From assembly GCA_037952775.1 (NCBI GenBank), contig JBANAY010000004.1, forward strand, positions 4,340,001 through 4,404,000: 64,000 bases of DNA, written 5' to 3'. Each line of letters opens with the position of its first letter. Within the stretch, counting starts at the first letter, position 1. Below, in pieces: positions 46,465 to 56,427 of this stretch. The stretch is from Clonostachys chloroleuca. Lineage: Eukaryota; Ascomycota; Sordariomycetes; Hypocreales; Bionectriaceae. The position numbers and the translations under genes were made by a program. The notes under the pieces were generated by a model. It was not told the origin of the DNA, did no database searches, and saw only the letters and a list, made by a program, of their open reading frames with translations.

Positions 46465-47907
46465 ATGCGAGCTCGCTTGTTGCTAGTTCCCCTGTTCAGC
46501 GTGCTCGTCGGCACCGCTGCTGGAGCAGGACTCGAACGACGCGCCGACGAATCTTCTTCCTCGGAGTCACCCAAGACCAGCGCGACCAATGACTCCAAGA
46601 CGACATCCGCCTCTGCCTCTCGCTCGAGCTCGACTGACGATAACAAGACCACCTCTTCCAGCAAGACATCAGATGCCGACGTAGTAGTTACTTCTACCAA
46701 GACTGTCACGGGAGATGTCGAGACAGTCACTAGCAAGACCACGGTCGGATCGACCAAGACTGTTACCGTTACGTCGACAAAGACCAAGTTGGAGACCGAT
46801 ACTACTACCGCCAGCGGAGATGTCGAGACATCGATTGTTGTTGTCACTACCACCGTGGCAGGTAACGCGAAGCGAGCTGTTCCCGAGATTCCTGCCGCTA
46901 CCACTGCCCCCGCTGTCCTCGATGGTGCTTTCGATCTGGTCCGCCTGGCCAAGCGTGCCACCTCTACCGAGGTTGTTGAGACCACCGTTGCTGGAAAAAC
47001 AACCACCGTGTGGGAAACCCAGAGTGACGAGGCGACAACAACCAAGGTTGTGGAGACGGAAATCACATCCAAGGTGACCATAACGAAGAATCCCGATGCC
47101 GCATCGACCACGACAATCACCAGCACTCAGACTGAAACAAGCCTCAATATTAGCACCGACGTTGTGACGAGAACCACGACAGCATCATCCGGTGCTTCTT
47201 CCACCTCGAGCGCAGGTAGCGGAAACAGCGACGGAGGCAACAGCGGAAGCAACAGCGGGAGCGACAGTGGCCTGAGCACTGGTGCCAAGGCTGGTATCGG
47301 CGCTGGTGTTGGTGTTGCCGGTCTTGTTCTCATCATTGGCCTGGCCTGGTTCTGCATCAGGAAGCGCCGCGACGGAGCTGATCATGACCATGATGACCTC
47401 TTCCCTGCTTCGGAAGTCCCAGTCGGTGCTGGTGGCGCCCGAGCCAGCACCCACACTGCAACCATGTCTCATGCATCCATCTCCCACCAGCCTTCCATGT
47501 CTCAGAGCACTGCTGGCGGCGTCTACCCAACTCCCGCGCGGAGCCCTACCTTCCCCAATGTTGCTGCCGAAGGCTACCGTGGAACTGCTATGGGAGACGG
47601 CCGAAGCGGATATGCCAAGCCAGAGCCCTATGGCGCTGGTTACGCAAAGCCAGAACCTTATGGCTCCGCCTACACCAGAACATCAACTGGACCAAGCTCA
47701 ATGGGCAGTGTTCAAGACGCATATGCCCCACCAAACAGAACCAGCACTTACGACAGCGCACGTGGCCACGAGGTCGATCCCGCCAACATTGGCGTTGCTT
47801 CCACAAGCCCAATTCCTCATCAGTATGGCACGTCGGGGAGCAGATTCTCCGAAATGGAGACGAACGAGCAGCCCTACAGACCACCCTACATGGACAATGT
47901 GAGGTAA
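46465..47907 (+). CDS. Mucin-like single-pass membrane protein with dibasic sites
   Basis: Predicted plasma-membrane surface protein or sensor, single exon, 480 residues. A signal peptide (MRARLLLVPLFSVLVGTAAG) is followed by a long Ser/Thr-rich ectodomain (about residues 27-270) likely to be heavily O-glycosylated. A small-residue spacer (about 240-270) and one membrane span (about 275-297, AGIGAGVGVAGLVLIIGLAW then FCIRKRR) come next. The cytoplasmic tail is polar, with a tandem GYAKPEPYG repeat at 382-400. The architecture resembles fungal Mid2/Wsc-type wall sensors, but I see no WSC or other extracellular fold, so that role is inference. Kex2-like dibasic sites occur at RR 25-26, KR 136-137 and KR 163-164, which would cut the ectodomain. 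CT-rich leader upstream. The coding call is solid; the function is not known. Confidence 0.82.
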   Translation: MRARLLLVPLFSVLVGTAAGAGLERRADESSSSESPKTSATNDSKTTSASASRSSSTDDNKTTSSSKTSDADVVVTSTKTVTGDVETVTSKTTVGSTKTVTVTSTKTKLETDTTTASGDVETSIVVVTTTVAGNAKRAVPEIPAATTAPAVLDGAFDLVRLAKRATSTEVVETTVAGKTTTVWETQSDEATTTKVVETEITSKVTITKNPDAASTTTITSTQTETSLNISTDVVTRTTTASSGASSTSSAGSGNSDGGNSGSNSGSDSGLSTGAKAGIGAGVGVAGLVLIIGLAWFCIRKRRDGADHDHDDLFPASEVPVGAGGARASTHTATMSHASISHQPSMSQSTAGGVYPTPARSPTFPNVAAEGYRGTAMGDGRSGYAKPEPYGAGYAKPEPYGSAYTRTSTGPSSMGSVQDAYAPPNRTSTYDSARGHEVDPANIGVASTSPIPHQYGTSGSRFSEMETNEQPYRPPYMDNVR

Positions 47908-49477
47908 AGGCGACGACTGGCACGGGCCTGCGCAACCCGGTACGTTGCGTAGAATAATATCTACTTTCGGTAATGGGATGATCTTGAAAAGGGAATTTTC
48001 GGACATGAGCGATTGGAGCCCACGATAGCAATTGGCACGATTATGCCAATACGAATGGACCCTGAAATATTAATGTCGTATTTGCTGCTTTCTTTCTTCT
48101 TCACACTTATATATACATGTATATTCATTCTATCGTCACTTTGACAGGCACGGCTTGCTTGCTAGACCAAGCAAGAGGGCACAGCTGCCATTTTATCTTC
48201 TCTTCGTCGTAATACTATGATTGGGGTTGAATATACACACAAAAGCTTGAAGTTTACTCATTGATACTACCCGTCCCTTGCTTTGTTTGTGTGCCTACCT
48301 GAGTCGACTTGGCTCGCGTGCCGGTTTAGTTTTTGTGGTGTGAGCGCAGCACGGGACAAATTGAGACAAGGAGTGGTTCGGGGGCCGTTCCCAGCGATGC
48401 ATGTGACTTTGATTGGTGGGCAGCCGGAACCCAGGACCTTGAGCAGCTGGGAAACTGGCTGTTCCACCCCGGCGGATCATAATAATCACTCATGCGGGCC
48501 ACGCATGCAGAGGGCTTGGCGCTGTGAATAACAACATGGGTGATAAAGTGACATGATGAATGCAGCCTAAATGGCAGCACCTTGGGTCATTCATTGTAAC
48601 GGCGAATCCCAGTCACATCCAAAGGGCTACGAGACTAATTGTGCGAGAGAGGCCGTGAGTGAGGGGTGCGGGAATGCGGGAAGCTTATGTTTTGGGGAAA
48701 CGGTTGAAGAATTTTTTTTTAAGAATTTTTCCCGGCGCCCGTTCGTTCGCCTTCCGAGCTAGAACAGTGGCTTGCCCGGCTGCCCCCATCCATCATCCCT
48801 CGGCGACTCGGCGGCGGACCCGGGGTTATGTACATTACTAGTGACTGACAGAAAAGAGAGACAGACAGAGACAGAAACAGACAGACTGAGAACCAGAGAG
48901 GGTCTCGAACTAGTCCGGCTGAGACTTAATAATGAACTTGCTTCCTAATCAGCCCAAGGGCGGCCCCCGTTGATGTGACTCTTTTATCCTTAGTCCCAGT
49001 TGTAGCAAGGTAGTTTATTCCTACCTTACTTCTTTTCCCTCCCACTCGGAGGTTTTGTTCTACAGCGGGCTTACGGTCTCGAGACCCAGTGGTTCCGTCC
49101 GCAGGAGAGTTGGCCGTCAGGAAGAGAGATAATCCCAAGCGGTAATTCTTCGTTTCCCCTCTTTGGTTATCTTCTCCCTCTCCTCCGATCTGTGTCACAT
49201 CCCGGCGCCACTTTGAGTCAACTTGTCTCAGACGAAAACACTTCTCTTACTGCGTCGGACTCTACTGCAAGTAGGTTGTTGATCGTCGCTGCAGTCCGAC
49301 TGCAACATTAGCGCGGCTGCGCGATACTGGACCAATCCTGTCCGCATAGACTTTCGCAAACGTCTTGTTCCTGACAAGGCCTCGCCCTACATTCAAACGG
49401 TTCACGGCAAACCAACTAGTCCTCGGTACAAGGCTTATTCCCCTCTCTCAAACCTCACTATTCGAAACTGAAGAGTC
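47908..49477. other. Intergenic between membrane protein and MFS transporter
   Basis: A 1.6 kb stretch holding the 3' flank of the membrane protein gene and the MFS promoter. A purine/CAGA-rich simple stretch lies at 48841-48900, and a CT-rich stretch lies at about 49140-49200. No gene is supported. Confidence 0.55.
48841..48900 (+). repeat. Degenerate CAGA/GAGA simple repeat
   Basis: About 60 bases of imperfect GACAGA/GAGA units in the upstream region of the MFS gene. GA-rich tracts can be promoter elements, but nothing here proves a role. Confidence 0.75.
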
Positions 49478-51248
49478 ATGGGAGAAAAGGACCCCGGCAA
49501 CGGCCAGCCAGAGACCGTGAGGTCCGTGACTGACGATGCGAATGACCTGGCGCTGGCTGCCGATGAGAAGAAGCTCGTGCGCAAGCTCGACCTGTACATA
49601 ATCCCCCTCATCATGGCTCTGTATCTCTTCAGTTTCCTCGACCGGTAATTTCCCCGTCTTTTCTATCCCCGAATTGTCGTTGGTTGTCTCAAGTTTTCCG
49701 GAAGCTCACAATTGCGCTAGAGTCAACATTGGCAACGCTCGCTTGTACGGGCTCGAGGAGGATCTCAACCTCTCGTCCCAACAGTTTCAGATCTCCGTCT
49801 CCATCCTCTTCGTTACCTATCTGCTGTTCGAGGTGCCGTCGAATCTTGTGCTCAAGCTCTTCACACCCCGCCTGTGGATCGCGTTCATTGCCTTCTCTTG
49901 GGGCGTCATCGCCACGGCCACCGGCCTGGTTGAGTCATACGGCAGCCTCATTGCCTGCCGTCTCCTGCTGGGAGTTGTCGAGGCGGGTCTCTTCCCCGGC
50001 CTCACGGTGTATCTCACATTCTTCTACACCAAGCATGAGCTCGCCCTCCGCGTTGGCTACCTCTTCGTCAGCGCTGCGCTCGCCGGCGCCGTCGGCGGGT
50101 TGCTCGCCTATGGCATCGGGCACATGGAGGGCGTCCAGGGGATGCGGGGCTGGCGATGGGTCTTCATCATCGAGGGTCTGCCGAGTGTGGTCCTCGCCGT
50201 GGTGACCTTCTTCGCCTTGCCCAACGATGCGCAGACTGCCTACTTCCTCACCAAGGAGGAGAGGGCCTTGATGGAGGTGCGCCGGGGCCGCGAGTACGGA
50301 AGTACGGAGCAGTTCAACACCAAGGATATGAACCGTGCTTTCCTGGACTGGAAGGTGTGGGCGTTCAGCATTGCCCAGTTTGGTGTAGACACCATGCTTT
50401 ATGGTAGGACCTCTCCTTTCATCTTCCGTCCGTCTTAGCTCCCAGACACCGTCAACTGACAATCAAACTCACTCGCAGGCTTCTCAACTTTCCTTCCCAC
50501 CATCATCAACAGCTTGGGCAAGTGGACCGCTGCAGAGGTCCAGCTGCTCACTATTCCTTGTTACTTCGTCGGCGCCGCCGTCTACATGGTCGCAGCTTTC
50601 CTCTCTGACCGCACACAGCAGCGTGGTCTGTTTTGCGTCATCTTCGGCGCTGTCAGTGTAATCGGCTATGGTGTGCTGCTCGCCGACGTGCCAAGCGGGG
50701 TGCACTATTTTGGCTGTTTCCTTGTTGCGGCTGGGCTTTATGTCGTTGTTGGACTTCCTCTGGCTTGGGTAAGTGTTTTGGCGGTCATTGAAGAGGCGAG
50801 GCCGATGACAATTTAAGGACTTTGACTGACTGTAATGCCAAAACAGCTACCGACAAATTCCCCACGTTACGGAAAGCGAACGACTGCCACAGGCCTTCAG
50901 CTCACGCTGGGCAACTGCGCGGGAATCATGTCTGCTTTCATCTAGTGAGTCTTTCTTCCAGCCTCCCCCCCTTTTTGGGTGTTTTATCTTTGCTGCAGAG
51001 CAGCTTGTTAACACTTGCTCCTTTCTCACAGCCCGATCGCGGACAAGCCCCGGTACATCCGTGGGCACGGAGTCACGCTCGGCATGGTCGGTTTTGGCAC
51101 CGCCATCTACGCGTTCATGTGGTGGTGGTATCGACGGGAGAACTCTCGCCGCGATGCCGGTGTAATCAAGGAAAAGTATCAGAATTTGGATGAGGAGGAG
51201 TTGAAGGAGCTGGGCGACGACAGCCCACACTACCGGTTCACGGTGTGA
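49478..51248 (+). CDS. MFS transporter, anion:cation symporter (allantoate permease-like)
   Basis: Twelve-span major facilitator, probably importing a small organic anion or vitamin-like nutrient across the plasma membrane. Exons: 49478-49644, 49721-50403, 50479-50768, 50847-50944 and 51032-51248; the spliced gene is 1455 bases, 484 residues, frame intact. It begins MGEKDPGNGQPETVRS and the first span is YIIPLIMALYLFSFLDRVNI, whose LD-R-NIGNAR signature marks the Dal5/Tna1 family. Other landmarks are LFEVPSNLVLK, RLLLGVVEAGLFPG, GWRWVFIIEGLPSVVLAVV, and the late GNCAGIMSAFIYP. The substrate cannot be read from sequence. The Dabb gene follows 454 bases downstream on the same strand. Confidence 0.9.
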
Positions 51249-51702
51249 TTCAGTGCATACATTAGAGCAAGCGTATATATCTCTTGTCGTAGAGTATCTA
51301 TCTTCGGGCGAATGCAACAGGCGCAATGTTGCGAGCATATATACTGCGGTCATCCGCTCCATCCTGTTTGCATGCCCCTTGACCCCTGGAGTCGAGAGAA
51401 CGAGAGAGAGAGTATGTAGGCTGTTGGTGGTTGGTGAATGGATCCAAGGACTGGTCCCCACAACCGCCCTGCTCTGGGCGGGGTTGTATGTTTATTGCGC
51501 GGCTCCGAAGGAAGTGAGCTTATGCCGCCATCTTATGCTTGGCTCTTACATACGCTGGTGGCGGTAGCTATTCACGTCTGGAGTTATCGTTCATATTTGA
51601 CTCACCTGCTTTGCCCCGCCTGGTCATTTTCCAGTCTTTCTCTCCATCACGCCCCAGATTGATCGACGATTCAGCAGACTACCCTACATACCTTCATAGA
51701 CA
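51249..51702. other. Spacer between MFS and Dabb genes
   Basis: A 0.45 kb stretch. It must contain the MFS 3' end and the Dabb promoter. Nothing else recognised. Confidence 0.5.
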
Positions 51703-52202
51703 ATGGCATCCCCAGTCGACGCCATCACGCACGTTGTGCTGGTCCAGGTCAAGCCGGACATTTCGGCTGTCGAACGAAGATCGGTAGGCCTCCTCCCATG
51801 AATAAAACACCAAATTGATTCTCCGGCACGTCTGGAGATTGACCCAACCTACACCGCCCCCTCTTTCCGAGATCCGGAAGGGTGGATATAGGTGCGAGAT
51901 GGCACAGAGAACTGAACTGGAAGTTAATTGGAATGTAGGCCTTCGAGGAATTCTATGCCCTGAAGAACAAGTGCCTCAACGCAGAAGGAAAGCCCTACAT
52001 CAAGTCGATCATTGGCGGCAAGGACAACAGCCCCGAGGGTCTCCAGGACGGCATCACTCACGTCTTCATCGTTGAGTTTGAGAAGTCGGCAGATCGGGAT
52101 TACTATGTCAAAGACGACGCGGCGCACAAGGCCTTTGTCGAGACTCTGAAGGGCACTGTTGTCAAGGTGCAGGTTGTGGACTTTACGCCATATCGGCTGT
52201 GA
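51703..52202 (+). CDS. Stress-responsive A/B barrel (Dabb) domain protein
   Basis: Small ferredoxin-like alpha/beta protein of the Dabb family; members are often dimeric and include stress proteins and some polyketide cyclases. Exon 1 is 51703-51783, beginning MASPVDAITHVVLVQVKPDI. A 155-base intron runs from GTAGGC to TAG at 51938. Exon 2 is 51939-52202, beginning AFEEFYALKNKCLNAEG. The total is 114 residues. The family motif GGKDNSPEGLQDGITHVFIV and the C-terminal VKVQVVDFTPYRL are clear. The intron is long for this window, so an additional small exon cannot be ruled out. No polyketide synthase is nearby, so a cyclase role is unlikely. Confidence 0.85.
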
Positions 52203-53368
52203 GGGCGGGGCTGAGCGATCTCATGGCTCTGCCCTGTCTGTCCTGCCTGGAACGTTGCAGGTTGAGTCTCGGTAGCGATTATTAGTCAATATAAATATGA
52301 ACCGGCAGAGTATGCTAGCCAACGTTTTTGAATGAATATCGTGCTTAAGATCTCTTGCAGAGTGTGGTGATATGGACGGCAGACCTAGGCTGAGGGGGCA
52401 AGATGGAGCTGCAGCGGCTTGGAGGGCTTGCTTCCTTTTCTAGAGCAACTGCATTCCACACCTAGTCGCATGGTCGAGTAGGTAGATATCCAGGATGATA
52501 TAGAGGCAGACAACCCAAGAGAAGCCAGCAGCTTAGAGTTCCCCCTAAGGGCCGCTAAAGGCCAAACAAGCTTACCTTGGGTGCGTACCAGCATGGCCAC
52601 GGTGCTGGCAACACAACTACTAAGGCGCTCCTTCTGGCTGCCCACTGCGAATCGCAATATTAGGCGTTGTTTAGCGAATTGATGGACTGGAGGCAATACG
52701 TCATTCAGCCTGCCCCACATCCCCCGCCTAACGGGAGGACAGGCAGTAACACCAGCAAGTATCAGGCGGTCCCTCAGTGGGGGTTCTCGACCTTCTGGAG
52801 GCGGCGACCGCCTGCAGAGTACCTGCGATTACTTGTTGTGGTGATCACTCAAGCAGCACTCGCACACACTTGGATGCATGGGCGCCTCGTAATTTTAGAG
52901 TAATACTAGACCCTCTTGCTTTCCTTCCAACATCACGCGCCTTGCTTGTGGTTGAACACACACATCCCGCGTCCCTTCTCCATGCGCCCGCCACCCTGAT
53001 TCCACCCATTGTTCTCTGCCTGTTTCCCTCTCAGCTATAAGACCATCGACGCCTGCATTGATCTACCGGGTGGGCACGAGGCCGAGCCATCCCCAGAGCC
53101 CGAGATTCGCATCCTCTCAACTGCACTTCACCTCGATCCAACACGCTACGACAGCCACCTCAATCGTCGCATACAGATTAGGTCCCGATACGAACCTCCT
53201 CTCCATCCATCTGATCGCACCACGTATGTCTCTCCCTCATCTGAGTCCACCCATACAGACCTCTGCGGGCTTGTCAATTTCGAGTCGGGGCTCACAACAT
53301 TCATTGCAGACAGAGCAAAACATCACCGTGAGACGGTATAAGGGATAGGATCCCTCCAGACCGACACG
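52203..53368. other. Intergenic before the low-complexity protein gene
   Basis: A 1.2 kb stretch. The part from about 52910 to 53368 is rich in C and T with CA clusters and probably contains the next gene's promoter and leader. No separate gene is supported. Confidence 0.5.
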
Positions 53369-54453
53369 ATGGCGCAAGCTTCCCATCCAACACTTATCAA
53401 TCTCCCACCCCCCGACTCCAATCCAGAGACTCCATCTGAGATGCCGTGCGTTTCTATTCCATTGAGCCACCTCACATTCCTTTTCCAGCATCATCTACAC
53501 TACTGTGATCCTCCTCTCCGAACTCCGAGCTGAAATTGTTTAGGGGTACGCCTACAAGTACCACCACATCTCTCAGTGCGCTCTCGACAACCGCTATCAA
53601 GGATGGCCATCGTGGCCATCTCCCCAGCGGCCCACTCGACCGTGGCCACCAGCACAACCCCTCTACAACCAGCCTCGAAGCCGAACGGGCTGATCGCATT
53701 TCTCGACTCGCCGGCCTCGAACGCGTGTCCACACTCCGTGCGCCTCCCCAGATCCAAACGGGCGGATCTACTGGCGCTTCGTCACTGTCTCCCCAAACAA
53801 CGCCGACGTCGACCGGCTTCCCTCCAAATTACCCCGCCACCCACCCATTGACACCCGCCTACTTTGACAACAATGGTCAGCCAGTCGCTGTTACCAAGAT
53901 GAGCACTGTGGGGACCGCCAGTGCGACGGAGAGTCATGTTGGCGAGGGTGATGATGTGAGGACAACAGCCGGCGACCGCGATGAGGATATGTTCAGTACG
54001 GATACAAACTACCGCGGTGCCGGATCAGTAGCCAGCACAGCGCCGGATCCTGATGCTATGGACGAAGATCTGGATCGACTGGGTCCCGCGTATGATGACC
54101 GGATGAGCGATGATGGCTCTGCATCCTTGGTCGGCTTTGGTGAAGGTGCTGGAAGCACCGTATCTGGACCTATTTACCATCGACGGCCCGTACCAGGCTC
54201 AGCAGCTTCGTGGAATTTGGAGCGCACAAACTCCGGGCTGAGTGATTCTCGGAGGGATCGCGATATCCCGATGGCAGGAGGTGGCGAAACCCCCGTCACG
54301 CAGGCGGCAATTCAGGAACGTCGAGATGCTCGGATGATAGACGGGGTTGCTGCTGATCATGCTCAAAACCCCCGCGAGACTGAGCAAGGCGGCTTCGTCG
54401 ACACCACCTTCCGCGGACCCATCCCCGAAACAAGATCGCATGTTCAAGACTAG
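53369..54453 (+). CDS. Unrecognised fungal low-complexity protein
   Basis: Two exons: 53369-53445 (MAQASHPTLINLPPPDSNPE...) and 53544-54453, with intron GTGCGT...TAG, 328 residues. The Pro/Thr/Ser-rich start runs into GTPTSTTTSLSALSTTAIKD, then a charged segment LEAERADRISRLAGLERVST. A long acidic, Gly/Ser-rich middle with many Asp and Met-Asp clusters follows. The C-terminus ends QAAIQERRDARMIDG...GGFVDTTFRGPIPET. There is no membrane span, signal peptide or known fold that I recognise. The clean splice site, matched phase and persistent open frame support a real gene. The short charged segment and the FVDTTFRGP end are the most distinctive parts and likely the conserved ones. I assign no function. 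Confidence 0.68.
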
Positions 54454-56427
54454 GGGATATTGTATTTTCTCATCATGTTGCAACGTTGAATGTGTTTCGG
54501 TTATCCAACCCGCCTGTGGGGTAGTTTTGGGGCTCTTACAGAGCCACAGAGACGCTCATAGTTCGGCTTTCGTTCACGCAGAGGGACCAATGGAAGACCT
54601 ATGCGGTATGGTGTTGGGTGTGATATGAGATGTTGGGCTGAATGCAGGTGGCAGGAGGGAAAGAGGCATAGACAGGGTTGTCTTGATTTCACACAGGCCG
54701 AGTTTTCCCTCTCGCCTCGTGCGTTGTTTCTCTTCCTCACCATGTTTGTACGCTATTGATTGCTATGTGTTCTCTTTATCTGTAACTTCTCAATGGGCCA
54801 AAAGCAGGCTCGTACCTTGACAGTTTGGAGTTTCGTCTAGCTGGCTAGTCAAATTCAGTTTCTTGAGAAGGCCAAATAGCTGATACACGGCCCAACGTTG
54901 GTGATATTCAATTTGCAGAGTTCCCCAGATGCCCCGAGATGGAAATGCAGGGACAAAATGCTACTCCTAAACCTGCGTAATATCAAATATTTCGGATTAC
55001 ACAATTCGGTAAGGAGCCGAGGCTTCTACCCGCATCCAGAGGCTCATCGTAGAAGGCGTCAGGGTATATGGTGGTCAGGTTAATCAATCAGAATTATCCA
55101 GAAGGAATACGGCCCTTCTTGTCTAATATTAGGTGGTGTTCTGTCTAACGCATGCTTTTTATCTCGTTATTCATGGGCCGCGTCGACTCTGGACCGTCAT
55201 TCTATCTATATTGACCATCTTACAGAGCGACAGCGGCCTATGTTTCGGGTACCGGTTTTCTCAACCAGCCCGCTAGCTGTAGCTTTTAATTATCGGCCCA
55301 GTTTGGTTTGCGAAGGTCGTCCATGGATCTCGATGAGCAGATCGAGAGATGCGACCTCCTTAAGCCAGTGCTCCCTAATGGATGGGAGACATAGCTCGGA
55401 ACGTATATGTGCGCAGAGGAGTCTGCGAAAAAGGAATACTATGGGCCGGTTTGCCCAACCAAGTTCTCACCCTTAGCGAGTCAATCGCAGAGAGTAGTGG
55501 TCCTGCCGTGGATAGCTTCCAGTCATTTTCACCAACTTTGAACCAGGGTGGCGCTGGTCAAGGCGGTGATACTGGATGACTTGTCTAGGCGCGCATGCTA
55601 TGGTTTTGCTCTGTTTTTGGTCGGCAGCGCACCGCATTCCGCATCAAGTCAGATCCCTCACTGTGGAAGCAGTGAGGTGTTGCGTCAATGCGGAGGACAA
55701 CGTTATAAAAATGGAATAACAGGTTTTGGTCAGGTATTTGAGAAGCATACAGGAGTTTGGCAGGTATCTTGAGAGTAACAGAGAAGAGAAGGGAAAAGAG
55801 AGAAAGAGAGAAGGAGAAAATAGTAGAGAGAAAGATAAAATGGGCGTCTGATAACGCCTCATTACCGATCCCAGGCATGGCATCGAGCCATAGCTCCTCT
55901 TGCCCTATAAATCATCAGGCGCTGGTAGCCCGGAACGAAACGTAAATCAATATGTCGCCAACCATCCAGTGATGTTCGAGAAGCAGAATTCCGCCCATTA
56001 TATTCTATCCGTCCCCTTATGTCATCAAACAAAACGCCAGCCGTCAAACGTGTCATTGACAGATCGACAAAGGAAAACCAAGCCATCACGCCACCGCCCA
56101 TTTATTCAAGTCAAAATTCAGAATCGTCGTTGCGTCCGGGATGTCGAACGGTTTCATATCATTGTGTGCGCGTGAAACTGTTGATGTTGGTTGCAGATAT
56201 GGGGAGTGCCCGGGAGGATAGTCATTTCTCTAACCCAGGAGGTGCCTTCCAAATGGCGGACCGATGAGGGACAGTACGCAATGAGGCACTGCGTACCTTG
56301 AGAGATGCCACGCCGGGAGGACTTCACGTGATTATAAAACCTGGTCCAAGCATTCCTTGTATTTTTTTTCCGAGAGTCATGAGAGCGTCATTTGGAGAAT
56401 CACCTCTCCTCTCTGATGGCCCAAGTC
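54454..56427. other. Convergent 3' flanks and 2 kb spacer
   Basis: Lies between the stop codons of the low-complexity gene (+) and the Zn2Cys6 gene (-). It contains a purine-rich tract at 55781-55841. Short frames overlap on both strands and none is convincing. Confidence 0.5.
55781..55841 (+). repeat. Polypurine (GA-rich) tract
   Basis: About 60 bases almost wholly A and G in imperfect GAGA/GAAA units, noncoding, in a convergent spacer. Confidence 0.75.

Noticed and set aside
51703..52202. Dabb gene as a polyketide cyclase in a biosynthetic cluster
   Set aside because: No polyketide synthase, tailoring enzyme or cluster regulator lies nearby.
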